Source of the DNA: Aureimonas flava
Lineage (GTDB): Bacteria; Pseudomonadota; Alphaproteobacteria; Rhizobiales; Rhizobiaceae
Length of the DNA stretch: 64,000 nt
Direction: 5' to 3'
NCBI RefSeq assembly: GCF_003583935.1
Contig: NZ_QYRN01000011.1
Coordinates: 20,670-84,669 of the forward strand
In this document: positions 8,675-17,468 of the stretch, piece after piece
How the letters are laid out: the number at the start of each line of letters is the position of its first letter
How positions within the stretch are numbered: position 1 is the first letter of the stretch
Made by a program: the position numbers and the translations under genes
The notes under the pieces: model-generated
What the model was told of the DNA's origin: nothing
Databases searched by the model: none
Seen by the model: the letters and a program-made list of their open reading frames with translations, nothing else

Positions 8675-9727
8675 TCAATCTTTCGGCTGGAGGCGGGGAT
8701 CGACGGCTCCGTCGCGGGGAAGGGATGCCACGAGCTCGCGCCATACCGGCGGTTCCGGCCGGTCGCGCGCCCGCTCGCCGAAGAACTGGGCAACCAAGCC
8801 GCGCCGGACATCGTAGAGTTCGACCGACGTCAGAAGGCCGTCCCTGGTCGGCTTGCGCACCTCGAAGGCCTCCGCGACGAGGTCCTCGCGCAGATGCAGG
8901 TCGAAGCCCGGATCGAGGACGTTGATCCAAGGGCCCATCGCCTTGATCGTCGTCACCCGGCCGGTGAAGATCTGGATGCAGCCGCGGTTGCCGACGAAGC
9001 ACATGATCGGGATGCCGCCGGCGCCGGCCGCGTGGAGGAGCGCCGTGGCGGCACCGGGCGCGAGCGGTCGGACATGGGCCCCGTCCATCGCATCCAGGGA
9101 ACCGCGTCGATCCAGACCATGGCGGCGCAGCATCGGCACGAACTCGTGGACGTCGCGCATGGCGGCGAAATCTTCGCGGAAGGCTTTGGGATCGCCGGGT
9201 TCCGCCGGAGGCGTCGTCGGATAGGGGCAGACGGTGAGCGGGGACGCGGGTTTGCCGGCGAACCGGGTGCGGATCGCCTCGAACGCCGTGACGTCGGAGC
9301 CGGCGCGCAGATGCACCTTGATCACCGCGTCACCCGCCGCGTCGAAGACCTGTAGCGATCGGCGCGGGCCCTTTTCGTCCGGGATATCCACGGCGAAGAC
9401 GCTGGCCCAATGCGCGAGGAAGAGCCTCAGGTCGAGCGGCGGATGGAGGACGAGACCCGTCGCGCCATCGAGATGGATCGACCCGAAGCGGCCGACGACC
9501 TCGTGGACCGCCACCTCGTTGCGCGTCAGCGACATGATCTCGCCGAGTGTCGGCAGGGCCTCGACGACCGCCCGGATGTCGGGTCGCAGGCGCACTACCT
9601 CCGGTCCGTCGTGCCGGTCGAGTAGTTCCGCCTCCGAGAGGCCGAGCTCGCGCGCGAGGTCCCGCGGGCGCTTCGCCGAGGCATGGAAGGGAAGGGGCGG
9701 TGTGTTCGGGGTCTCGAGAGTGTCCAT
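8675..9727 (-). CDS. hmuS: haemin-degrading factor HmuS/ChuS family
   Basis: Cytoplasmic haem-binding/haem-utilisation protein (350 aa) with the two-repeat HemS/ChuS layout. Typical segments are RDLARELGLSEAELL near the start, LGEIMSLTRNEVAVHEVVGRF (repeat one) and a repeat-two stretch with IMCFVGNRGCIQIFTGRV, MGPWINVLDPGFDLHLRED and a closing LYD. The family either stores haem after import or opens the ring to release iron. It is the last gene of the hmuTUVS operon, 14 bp after hmuV, with its ATG at 9727. HmuS at the promoter-distal end is a slightly unusual order, since many rhizobia have it first. Confidence 0.92.
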   Translation of the reverse strand: MDTLETPNTPPLPFHASAKRPRDLARELGLSEAELLDRHDGPEVVRLRPDIRAVVEALPTLGEIMSLTRNEVAVHEVVGRFGSIHLDGATGLVLHPPLDLRLFLAHWASVFAVDIPDEKGPRRSLQVFDAAGDAVIKVHLRAGSDVTAFEAIRTRFAGKPASPLTVCPYPTTPPAEPGDPKAFREDFAAMRDVHEFVPMLRRHGLDRRGSLDAMDGAHVRPLAPGAATALLHAAGAGGIPIMCFVGNRGCIQIFTGRVTTIKAMGPWINVLDPGFDLHLREDLVAEAFEVRKPTRDGLLTSVELYDVRRGLVAQFFGERARDRPEPPVWRELVASLPRDGAVDPRLQPKD

Positions 9728-9741
9728 CCGGGTTCCGTCGA

Positions 9742-10521
9742 TCAGGCCGCGGTCTGTGGCAGAATGAAGGGGATGCCGGCCGCCGGAAGGGCGCCGACGC
9801 GCAAGGGAAGGCCGAAGGCGCGCTCGATCAGCGCATCGGTCAGGACTTCGGCCGGCGACCCGTCGCCGATGACGCGACCGTCCGCGAGCACGAGGATGCG
9901 GTCGGCGAAGCCGGCGGCGAGGTTGAGATCGTGCAGGACGGCCAGGACGCCGCCGCCCTGGTCGGCGAACTCGCGGGCGATGCGCAGCACGGCGATCTGG
10001 TGACGGATGTCGAGCGAGGAGATCGGCTCGTCCAGGAACAGGAAGTGCGGCTGGCCGTTCTCGACGGGTTCGCCGATCTGGCAGAGGACGCGGGCCAGAT
10101 GCACCCTCTGCTGCTCGCCGCCCGAAAGCTCCTGGTAGGTGCGGCCGGAGAACCCGGCGAGGTCGACGCGCGCGAGCGCCGCGACGATCGCGTCCCGCCC
10201 GTCCGCCCGCCCTCCGGCTTCGAGGCCGAGACGCACGATTTCGGCGACGGTGAAGGGGAACGCCAGGGCGGAGGATTGCGGCAGCACCGCCCGCCTGCGC
10301 GCGAGCGCACGGGGCGGGACGGCGCCGAGCGGCTCCGCGTCGAGGCGCACGCGACCGGTCTGCGGCGCGATCTCGCCCGTCATCACCTTGAGGAGCGTCG
10401 ACTTTCCCGCGCCGTTCGGCCCGACGACGACCGTGAACGTACCGGACGCGATGGCGAGCGACGTCGGATGCAGCGCGGTGCGGGCGCGATAGCCGACCGC
10501 GGCGTCTTCGAGCGTGATCAT
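9742..10521 (-). CDS. hmuV: haem ABC transporter ATP-binding protein HmuV
   Basis: A 259-aa ATPase of the haem/cobalamin/siderophore ABC class. Walker A GPNGAGKST is at 34-42, the signature LSGGEQQR at 132-139, Walker B LFLDEP at 161-166, and the H-loop His in LAVLHDLNLA. It powers import of haem delivered by HmuT through the HmuU dimer at the inner membrane. It follows hmuU with a three-base gap and precedes hmuS. The haem assignment rests on the operon partners, because the ATPase alone cannot be told from siderophore or B12 ATPases. Confidence 0.93.
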   Translation of the reverse strand: MITLEDAAVGYRARTALHPTSLAIASGTFTVVVGPNGAGKSTLLKVMTGEIAPQTGRVRLDAEPLGAVPPRALARRRAVLPQSSALAFPFTVAEIVRLGLEAGGRADGRDAIVAALARVDLAGFSGRTYQELSGGEQQRVHLARVLCQIGEPVENGQPHFLFLDEPISSLDIRHQIAVLRIAREFADQGGGVLAVLHDLNLAAGFADRILVLADGRVIGDGSPAEVLTDALIERAFGLPLRVGALPAAGIPFILPQTAA

Positions 10522-10524
10522 GGA

Positions 10525-11613
10525 TCAGAAGTCCTCGACGCTCCGGCGATGCAGCAGGATCCAGAGGAAGACCGGTGCGCCGATCGCCGCCGTCAGGATG
10601 CCGATCGGCAGTTCCGCCGGCGCGACGACGAGCCTCGCGATCATGTCGGCGCACAGGAGCAGGCACGCTCCGGCCAGCGCCGAGGCCGGCAGAAGGTGGC
10701 GGTGGTCGGGCCCGAGCCACAGGCGAAGCAGGTGCGGCACCACGATGCCGACGAACCCGATCGTCCCGGACACGGCGACGGCGGCCCCCGTGGCCAGCGC
10801 CACGATCACGATGGTCACGCGCTTCAGGAGTTGAACCCGGATGCCGAGGTGAAACGCCTCCGCCTCGCCGAGCACGATTCCGTTGAGACCGCGAGCCACG
10901 AAGGGGGCGAAGGCGAGGGCGGCGACCATCATCGGGCCGGCGGCGGCGAGTTTGGTCCAGTTGGCGCCGCCAAGACCGCCGAGGCTCCAGAAGGTGAGGT
11001 CGCGAAGCTGCGCGTCGTTGCTGACATAGACGAGAAAGCCCGTGCCGGCGGCCGCCAGCGCGCCGAGCGCGATCCCGGCGAGCAGCATCAGCGCCATGGA
11101 GGATCGTCCCGCCAACGTGCCGATGCGATAGATCAGGAGCGTGGCGACGAGCCCGCCGCCGAACGCGCCGAGGGGAAGGGCGTAGATGCCGGCCAGCGCG
11201 TGGTAGGGGGCGAGCAGGCCGCCGGACAGGACGATGGTCGCCACCGCCGCGAAGGCCGCACCCGACGAGACGCCGACCAGGCCCGGATCGGCCAGCGGGT
11301 TGCGGAAGAGCCCCTGCATCATCGCGCCGACCGCCGCGAGCGAGGCGCCCACCAGCGCACCGAGGATCACGCGCGGCAGGCGGATCTGCCAGACGATCAG
11401 GGTGTCGGCGAGCGAAGCGACGTCGCCGTGCGGTCCGGCCAGGAGGATCCGCGTCACGCCGAACGGACGGAGCATGGCGGGACCGACGCCGAGTGCGAGA
11501 ACCGCGGTCGCGATCGTCAGCACGACGAGGCCGATCAGGGCGAGCCTCGCCCGCGACGCCCGGTCGCCGGGAAGCGCTGTGCCTCGGGTCGTGCGCAGCG
11601 CGTCAGCGACCAT
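10525..11613 (-). CDS. hmuU: haem ABC transporter permease HmuU
   Basis: Inner-membrane permease of the FecCD/BtuC family (362 aa) with about nine to ten hydrophobic segments. It has the family's RLPRVILGALVGASLAAVGAMMQGLFRNPLADPGLVGVSSGAA region early and a GFVGIVVPHLLRL cytoplasmic coupling segment late. ATG 11613 was chosen because upstream in-frame sequence is arginine/serine-rich shadow of hmuT. The start lies inside the end of hmuT (11-bp overlap), so the two are translationally coupled. It forms the channel used with HmuV. Confidence 0.93.
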   Translation of the reverse strand: MVADALRTTRGTALPGDRASRARLALIGLVVLTIATAVLALGVGPAMLRPFGVTRILLAGPHGDVASLADTLIVWQIRLPRVILGALVGASLAAVGAMMQGLFRNPLADPGLVGVSSGAAFAAVATIVLSGGLLAPYHALAGIYALPLGAFGGGLVATLLIYRIGTLAGRSSMALMLLAGIALGALAAAGTGFLVYVSNDAQLRDLTFWSLGGLGGANWTKLAAAGPMMVAALAFAPFVARGLNGIVLGEAEAFHLGIRVQLLKRVTIVIVALATGAAVAVSGTIGFVGIVVPHLLRLWLGPDHRHLLPASALAGACLLLCADMIARLVVAPAELPIGILTAAIGAPVFLWILLHRRSVEDF

Positions 11614-12475
11614 CGGGACCGGCCTTCGCGAGGTGGAGCTCGGGGTAGAGGCGGGCCGCGAGATCGCGTACCGCGCCGGGCGTGCGCGGGCCGAAGCCGA
11701 GGAGATGCATCGCGTCCATGCGGATGACGGCTCCCGCGCGGCCGGCGGGCGTTGCGGCGATCGCAGGGATCGCGAGCGGATCGACATCGGGAGAGCCGGC
11801 GCGCGTCACCATCAGGATCGCATCCGGCTGGAGGGCCGCGAGCGCCTCCGTCGACAGCGTCTTGTAGCCTTCGACCCCGTCGAACACGTTCTCGGCGCCT
11901 GCGAGCCGAATGACCGCGTCGGCCCCCGTGCCCCTGCCGGCGGCGTTCGGCCGGCCGTCCACCAGCGAGAGGATGAAGAGCACCCTCTTCCGGGATGCCA
12001 CCGAGGCGAGCCGTGCTTCCAGATCGGCAAGATCGGTGCGGATGGACGCGGCCATCGCCGCCCCTTCCGGCCCCTTGCCGACGGCGTCCGCGACGAGGCG
12101 GACCTTCCGTTCGAGCTCGTCGACCGTATGCCCCGTCGGCACGTGCGTGACGGCGACGCCGGCCGCATCGAGAAGTTCTACGGCGGGCTTCGGTCCCGCG
12201 CCTTCGTCGAGCAGGATCAGGTCGGGCGAGAGCGACAAGACCCCCTCGGCCGAGAGCTGGCGCATGTAGCCGACATTGGGTTTTCGGGCGAGTGCCTCGG
12301 GCGGATAGACGCTCGTCGTGTCCACCGCCGTGATGCGCTCGTCCTCGCCCAGCGCATAGAGGATTTCCGTGATCGCCCCGCCGATCGAGACGATGCGCTG
12401 GGGTTCGGCTGCCGCGGCGACGGCGGATGTCGCAAGGACGAGGCAGGCGGCGAGGACGGCGGCGATCGGATGCAT
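11603..12475 (-). CDS. hmuT: periplasmic haem-binding protein HmuT
   Basis: A 290-aa periplasmic binding protein of the haem/siderophore (BtuF-like) class. A signal peptide (MHPIAAVLAACLVLATSAVA) is followed by RIVSIGGAITEILYALGEDERITAVDTTSVYP, the classic N-lobe start, and SPDLILLDEGAGP. ATG 12475 gives a clean signal peptide; an upstream non-ATG start would add 13 hydrophilic residues. It receives haem from the outer-membrane receptor HmuR, encoded divergently about 300 bp away, and hands it to HmuUV. It heads the operon hmuTUVS. Confidence 0.93.
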   Translation of the reverse strand: MHPIAAVLAACLVLATSAVAAAAEPQRIVSIGGAITEILYALGEDERITAVDTTSVYPPEALARKPNVGYMRQLSAEGVLSLSPDLILLDEGAGPKPAVELLDAAGVAVTHVPTGHTVDELERKVRLVADAVGKGPEGAAMAASIRTDLADLEARLASVASRKRVLFILSLVDGRPNAAGRGTGADAVIRLAGAENVFDGVEGYKTLSTEALAALQPDAILMVTRAGSPDVDPLAIPAIAATPAGRAGAVIRMDAMHLLGFGPRTPGAVRDLAARLYPELHLAKAGPDGR

Positions 12476-12599
12476 GGGCGGGGCATCTCCATGGCGGCCG
12501 GGCTCGGGGAGCACGGCGGCTCGGCGTGACGAGGCCTGCGTCTCGCAGGAGTGGCCTTCTCGTCAAGCGAGGATGCCAGTATTCCGTCAGAAAAATCAA

Positions 12600-12634
12600 A
12601 TATAGAACGGTTACAATCTAGATAGGTTCTATAT
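12600..12634. promoter_or_regulatory. AT-rich inverted repeat in the hmuT-hmuR intergenic region
   Basis: ATATAGAAC (12600-12608) and GTTCTATAT (12626-12634) form a perfect 9-bp inverted repeat spaced 17 bp. An inner palindrome ATCTAGAT lies at 12616-12623, and TGAC-TC-GTCA at 12676-12685. The whole 12590-12700 stretch is strikingly AT-rich against GC-rich flanks, as expected of a divergent promoter. The arms resemble half-sites of the iron control element bound by Irr, but the spacing is not canonical. An Irr or HmuP/RirA role is inference. Confidence 0.5.
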
Positions 12635-12787
12635 TGTAATGCCTAAAAATGATAAATATTTGGATACAATCAAGTTGACTCGTCAGTATATGGGAAATTA
12701 TGGGTCGATCGAGGACGGGGTCCGCTGACCGAATTACTGAAACGATTCCAGGAAGACGCGAAGCTCCTTCGGCCTCGCGTGAGGGGC

Positions 12788-15013
12788 ATGACGATGCGTC
12801 GGTTGATCGAGGCGATGACGATGGGGGTCGCGCTGGGCGCGCTTCTGGCGACGGGGGCGGGTGCCCAGACGGCGACGATGGAGGACGGCGTCGTCCTCGA
12901 TCCCGTCGTGGTCGAGGGAGCGGCCGACGGCGCCTCGGGGGCCGCCGGCACGGTCACGACCACCCGCACCACCCGCACGGCGATCGACGACAAGCTGATC
13001 GATTCGATCGAGGATCTCGGTCGCACGCAGGAGGCTGGCGTCACCTTCAATCGCCAGACCAACAGCATCAACATCCGGGGGCTCGAGGGCCCGCGCGTCC
13101 TCACCACGATTGACGGCATCCGCGTGCCCTATCTCAACGACGTCACGCGCGGTGCCGAGGGCGGCGCGAACGCGTTCGACTTCTCCTCGCTCTCCTCGCT
13201 GGATCTGACGCGCGGCACCGACCCGCTCCTGGGCTCGGGTGCGCTCGGCGGCGTTCTCGCCCTGCGCACGCTCGATCCCGAAGACCTGCTCCTCGGCGGG
13301 CGCCGGGTCGGCGTCCTGACCAAGAACGGCTACGATTCCACCGACCGGAGCTGGTTCACCGCCAATGCCGCCGCCATGCGCGTCGGCGATACCAGCATGC
13401 TGATCCAGGGCGGCTATCGCGGCGGGCATGAAATCGACGGTCAGGGCGACCTCGATGCCTACGGCGCGGCCCGCACTGCGGCCAACCCGCTCGACTACGA
13501 CCAGTACAACCTCCTCGCCAAGGTCCACCAGGCCGCCGGCGAGGGGCACCGGTTCGGCATCACCGGCGAAATCTTCAGCCGCGACGAGGACATCGACACG
13601 CGCACATCGCAGGGGACGGGCGCGAGGGACAACTATCGTCCCGGCGATCACGTCTCCGGCGAGACGATCGATCGGGAACGGGTCTCGCTGAACTACGACT
13701 ACGCGTCGCCCGAACCCGGGTCCGCGCTCGTCGACGAGGCGTCGGGGGTGCTCTACTACCAGAAGGTCGAGCGCCATTCGACGATCGACGCCTATCGCTC
13801 GGTCTCGGTGATCGGTCCCTACGGGCGAGACAACCGTTTCGAGGAACAGTCGGTCGGCTTCACCGGCTTTGCCGCGCGCACCGTCCTGACGGGCGAGATC
13901 AGCCACAAGCTGACGGTGGGCACGGAGTTGCGCAGCGCGACCACGACGCAGTACTCCGCCGGCTACGACAACTGCCAGCGGCCCTATACCGGCGCATTCG
14001 CCGCCTGCAACAATCTTCACACCAACCAGGCCGACACGCCCGAGGTCGACAGCGGCGCCGTCGGTCTCTTCGCGGAGGATCGGATCGGGCTACCCGGCGG
14101 ACGGTTCCGCCTGACGCCCGGCCTGCGCTTCGACTGGTACGAGGAGGCGCCTCAGCTTACCGACGACTATGCGCGCAGCGCCGCCTATCCCGGCTCGCTG
14201 CCGCCATCCTCGAGCGATACGGCCCTCTCGCCCAAGCTCCTGGCCGAATACGATCTCCTGCCCGGCCTCACGGCCTACGGTCAGTGGTCGATGGGCTTCC
14301 GCGCGCCGACGGCAGGCGAACTCTACTCGCGCTTCGGAGCGGTCGGCACCTACCTGCGCGAGGGCAACCCGAACCTCGAGGCGGAGACCAGCAACGGTTT
14401 CGACCTCGGCCTGACGCTCGAGCGCGAGGCCTTCAGCGCGCGGATCAACGTCTTCCACACCGACTACGAGAACTTCATCGACGTCGTGCAGCGCAGCCCG
14501 TCCTGCTTCGTCGACCGCGCGAACTGCAACACGCTCTATCCGCAGGGCGGCGTCTCCAGTTACCGCAACATTCCGGATGCGCGCATCTCGGGCGTCGAGT
14601 TCGGCGGCGCCGTCCGCTTCGCCGATTTCTGGACGGCTCGCGGCTCGCTGTCCTACATCGACGGGCGCAACCGCACCGACGACGTCTATCTCGACTCGAT
14701 CTCGCCGCTGACGGCCATCGTCGGCCTCGGCTACGATCGTCAGGAGTGGGGCGGCGAGGTCAGCGCCAAGCTCGCGTCGCGCCGCCACAAGGTGGACCAG
14801 GGCTTCCAATCCCCCGGCTACGGTGTCGTCGACGTCACCGCCTGGTACGCGCCCGAACAGGTGCAGGGGCTGAAGGTGACGGGCGGCATCTTCAACGTCT
14901 TCGACGAGACCTACTACGACGCCGTCAACGTGCCGCTCAGCCCGTCGCAGCCGGCGATCTACTACTCGGAGCCGGGCCGCACGTTCAAGGCGAACGTGAC
15001 GTATCAGTTCTGA
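12788..15013 (+). CDS. hmuR: TonB-dependent haem/haemoglobin receptor HmuR
   Basis: Outer-membrane haem receptor (741 aa). A signal peptide ends at GAGAQ. A TonB-box-like VVLDPVVVEG and a plug (INIRGLEGPRVLTTIDGIRVPYLND, TRGTDPLLGSGALGGVLALRT) follow. In the barrel the haem-receptor boxes FRAPTAGEL and NPNLEAE frame the key loop, and the last residue is Phe in NVTYQF. The start could be GTG 12779, ATG 12788 or ATG 12794; GAGGGG at 12781 is best spaced for 12794. The histidine usually found between the FRAP and NPNL boxes is absent here. It is divergent from hmuTUVS across an AT-rich control region. Confidence 0.92.
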   Translation: MTMRRLIEAMTMGVALGALLATGAGAQTATMEDGVVLDPVVVEGAADGASGAAGTVTTTRTTRTAIDDKLIDSIEDLGRTQEAGVTFNRQTNSINIRGLEGPRVLTTIDGIRVPYLNDVTRGAEGGANAFDFSSLSSLDLTRGTDPLLGSGALGGVLALRTLDPEDLLLGGRRVGVLTKNGYDSTDRSWFTANAAAMRVGDTSMLIQGGYRGGHEIDGQGDLDAYGAARTAANPLDYDQYNLLAKVHQAAGEGHRFGITGEIFSRDEDIDTRTSQGTGARDNYRPGDHVSGETIDRERVSLNYDYASPEPGSALVDEASGVLYYQKVERHSTIDAYRSVSVIGPYGRDNRFEEQSVGFTGFAARTVLTGEISHKLTVGTELRSATTTQYSAGYDNCQRPYTGAFAACNNLHTNQADTPEVDSGAVGLFAEDRIGLPGGRFRLTPGLRFDWYEEAPQLTDDYARSAAYPGSLPPSSSDTALSPKLLAEYDLLPGLTAYGQWSMGFRAPTAGELYSRFGAVGTYLREGNPNLEAETSNGFDLGLTLEREAFSARINVFHTDYENFIDVVQRSPSCFVDRANCNTLYPQGGVSSYRNIPDARISGVEFGGAVRFADFWTARGSLSYIDGRNRTDDVYLDSISPLTAIVGLGYDRQEWGGEVSAKLASRRHKVDQGFQSPGYGVVDVTAWYAPEQVQGLKVTGGIFNVFDETYYDAVNVPLSPSQPAIYYSEPGRTFKANVTYQF

Positions 15014-15026
15014 CGAGGCTTCGGCT

Positions 15027-15061
15027 GCCGGGCGGACGGGCCCCGCGCCCAACCGCCCGGC
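15027..15061 (+). terminator. possible terminator hairpin after hmuR
   Basis: GCCGGGCGG (15027-15035) pairs perfectly with CCGCCCGGC (15053-15061), a 9-bp GC stem with a 17-base loop, 14 bp after the hmuR stop. There is no T-run after it, so rho-independent activity is doubtful. The rest of the 300-bp gap to the next gene (convergent) shows nothing recognisable. Confidence 0.3.
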
Positions 15062-15318
15062 GCATCGCCGGCGTTTCGCCCGCCCATGCGGACGAGAGGG
15101 TGCCGGCTGCGGGATCCTGAACCCGTGGGGATCGCGGCTTCGGCACGTTCGACCCGACGAAGCGGAAGCGGACCGGGCGCCTCCGCGGCATTCCGTGCCA
15201 TCCCCGTCGCTCCCGCGTCGGCGCGGCATCGTCGCGTCGGACGGGTAGCGCGACCGTCGATCGCATCTCCGATGCCGCCCAAGTCCCGAACAGGCTCGGT
15301 CGGAACCCCGCCACACGT

Positions 15319-16074
15319 TCATCCGCCCGCTGGCTCGTGTCCGACGATTGACCTGAGCGAGGGGGAAAGGCCGACCGAGGTCTTGGCGATCGGTTTGCAG
15401 TGGCGCACGGCCGAGAACGGGCCCGGGGCGATGCGCACAAGGGCGAGCGCCTGCGCGACTGCGGCGCTGATCGGATCCACGACGATCGCCGGCACCTCCG
15501 GCGCGATCTCCTGTGCCAGTCCGGCAAGCGGGGCGCCGCCGAGAATGACGACGTCGGCGCCATCCTCCTCCACCGCCCGACGAGCCAGCGCGCAGAGTTC
15601 CGCCCTCAGCGTCTCCTTTACGCCGTTGACGTCCAGCGGATGGTCGTGCGGCGTCCGCACGCCGGCGCTTCGGTCGATCAGGCCGCTGTCCCGCACGCAG
15701 TCGAGATACCAGCGGCGCATGACCGGCGAAAAGGTGACGATGGAGAACCGGTCCCCGAGCATGGCCGCGCTCATGATCGCCGCGTCGGCCATGCCGACGA
15801 CCGGCAGGTCGAAGAGTTCGCGCGCGCCCCGCAGTCCCGGGTCTCCGAAGGCCGCCATGATCACCGCATCCGCGCCGTCGAGATTGTCGGCGATCATCTC
15901 CAGCGCGATGCCGCCGGCGATCTGCGACTCGGCCCGGCTCGCGATGTAGGGGAAGCCGCGATCGGCGGTGAGGCCCACGATCTCATGCTCCGGCCCCGCG
16001 ACCTTCGCGGCGATCGCCACCATGGTATCGGTCATCGCCCGGGTCATGTTCGGATTGACGAGTAGCAGGCGCAT
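15319..16074 (-). CDS. Asp/Glu/hydantoin racemase family protein lacking catalytic cysteines
   Basis: A 251-aa protein of the aspartate/glutamate/hydantoin racemase fold: MRLLLVNPNMTRAMTDTM at the N-terminus, AAFGDPGL at 74-81 and ILGGAPLAGLA at 177-187. In true racemases of this group (hydantoin and allantoin racemase) these two places read ACFGDP and LGCAGM, supplying the two cysteine acid/base residues. Here they are Ala75 and Gly180, so proton-transfer racemisation by the usual mechanism is not possible. It is the last gene of a seven-gene operon and its start overlaps the amidase stop (ATGA). It may isomerise or bind the same cyclic amide by another mechanism. The fold assignment is firm, the activity is not. 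Confidence 0.8.
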   Translation of the reverse strand: MRLLLVNPNMTRAMTDTMVAIAAKVAGPEHEIVGLTADRGFPYIASRAESQIAGGIALEMIADNLDGADAVIMAAFGDPGLRGARELFDLPVVGMADAAIMSAAMLGDRFSIVTFSPVMRRWYLDCVRDSGLIDRSAGVRTPHDHPLDVNGVKETLRAELCALARRAVEEDGADVVILGGAPLAGLAQEIAPEVPAIVVDPISAAVAQALALVRIAPGPFSAVRHCKPIAKTSVGLSPSLRSIVGHEPAGG

Positions 16075-17468
16075 CAGGAAACCTTGTCGGATCGGACTGC
16101 GGAGGTTGCGTTCGAGACGGCCAGCAGGGCTTCTATCGTCGCTGCGGCGTCGAGGAGGGACCGGTCGTGGCCGAGGCCGGCTCCGATCTGCAGGCCGATC
16201 GGCAGCCCCTCGCTCGTGTGGCCGCACGGTATCGAGATCGCCGGAAGGCCCGCATGATTGAACTGCGGCGTGAAGGCGGCATGGTCGCGCGGCGCCGCCG
16301 GTCGGCCGCCGATCGTCTCCGGGCCGAGCCGGGCGGACAGCCACGCGGCGCAGGGCGTGGTGGCGGACAGGATCAGGTCGTGCCCGGCCAGGAAGGCGCG
16401 GAGCGTGTCGCGGACCGCGCGCGATGCTTCGAGCGCACGGGCGACGTCCGGTGCCGCGAGGCGGAGGCCGGTCTCGATCTGCGCGCCGATGTCGGGATCG
16501 AAGAGGTCGGGGTCGTCGCGGAAGCGCTGTCCGTACAGTGCGGCGAGACCGGCGAACTGGAGCGCCATCAGGTCGGTGGGCGCGGTGCCTTCCGGCCAGC
16601 GCGGCGCGTCGGCGACCACGGTCCAGCCGTCGTCGCGAAGGCGGTCCGCGGCCGCTTCGATCGCTTGCGCGACGTCGACGTCGATCGCGGCATCGAGGCC
16701 GAGGGTCGGGGCGAGCGCGATCCGGCACTGTCGCGGCTCCGGAACGGATGGCCTGAGAAGGCCGGCATGGGGGCCCACCGCGAGAACGTCGAACATCGCG
16801 CGGATGTCGCCGACGTCCCCGGCGATGGGCGCGAGGGCGGAGATGTTCCACGATGGTTCCGGATAGCCGGGACCGTACGGGATCACGTCCTGCGTCGGTT
16901 TGAAACCGACGATGCCCGTATGGGCGGGGGGGCGCCGGCTCGATCCGCCGGCATCGGTGCCGAGCCCGAGCGGCGCCATCGCGGCCGCGACGGCGACGCT
17001 CGGGCCGCCGGACGAGCCGCCCGGCGTGAGCGCCGGCTCGATCGGATGGTTCGTCACGCCGTGCAGCGGCGAAGCGGTGACCCCCTTGCAGGCGAATTCC
17101 GAGCACGTCCCGATCGCAAGGATCACCGCGCCGGCTTTCCGGAGCAGGCGGACGGCCTCGGCGTCGCATGGCGGCTCCACGCCTTCGAAGAGGCGGGAGC
17201 CCTGCGTGACGGGGCGGCCCTCGACCCAGATGTTGTCCTTGACGACCACCGGCACGCCGGCGAGCGGCAGCCTTTCGTCGCCGGCGATGCGGCGGTCCAC
17301 CTCGCTCGCCTCGGCAAGCGCACGGTCGGCGTCGAAATGCGCGAGCGCGTTGAGGCGCGGCTCCAACGCCTCGACACGGCGGATGGCGCCCTCGACGGTT
17401 TCCACCGCGCTCGCGCGCCGCGCGCCAACTGCCGCAGCGATCTGCCGTGCTGTCTGTCGCGGCGTCAT
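16074..17468 (-). CDS. amidase signature family amidohydrolase
   Basis: A 464-aa amidase signature enzyme hydrolysing an amide to acid and ammonia through a Ser-cisSer-Lys triad. The lysine is in PVVVKDNIWVEG, the glycine/serine loop in TPGGSSGGPSVAVAAAM, and the nucleophile in GTDAGGSSRRPPA, where a Ser replaces the usual hydrophobic residue after the nucleophile. The C-terminal FNHAGLPAISIPCG is typical. It starts at ATG 17468, overlapping the deacetylase stop (ATGA), and its own stop overlaps the racemase-like start. In the operon it could hydrolyse the ring-opened product of the PuuE-like enzyme. Substrate is unassigned; GatA is excluded by context. Confidence 0.88.
   Translation of the reverse strand: MTPRQTARQIAAAVGARRASAVETVEGAIRRVEALEPRLNALAHFDADRALAEASEVDRRIAGDERLPLAGVPVVVKDNIWVEGRPVTQGSRLFEGVEPPCDAEAVRLLRKAGAVILAIGTCSEFACKGVTASPLHGVTNHPIEPALTPGGSSGGPSVAVAAAMAPLGLGTDAGGSSRRPPAHTGIVGFKPTQDVIPYGPGYPEPSWNISALAPIAGDVGDIRAMFDVLAVGPHAGLLRPSVPEPRQCRIALAPTLGLDAAIDVDVAQAIEAAADRLRDDGWTVVADAPRWPEGTAPTDLMALQFAGLAALYGQRFRDDPDLFDPDIGAQIETGLRLAAPDVARALEASRAVRDTLRAFLAGHDLILSATTPCAAWLSARLGPETIGGRPAAPRDHAAFTPQFNHAGLPAISIPCGHTSEGLPIGLQIGAGLGHDRSLLDAAATIEALLAVSNATSAVRSDKVS

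Noticed and set aside
9547..11727. A 726-codon open frame on the plus strand
   Set aside because: It is antisense to hmuS, hmuV and hmuU; it is made of charged low-complexity residues and has no motif.
12734..14020. A 428-codon minus-strand frame extending across the hmuR promoter
   Set aside because: Antisense shadow of hmuR; the part in the promoter region is AT-rich DNA better explained as regulatory.
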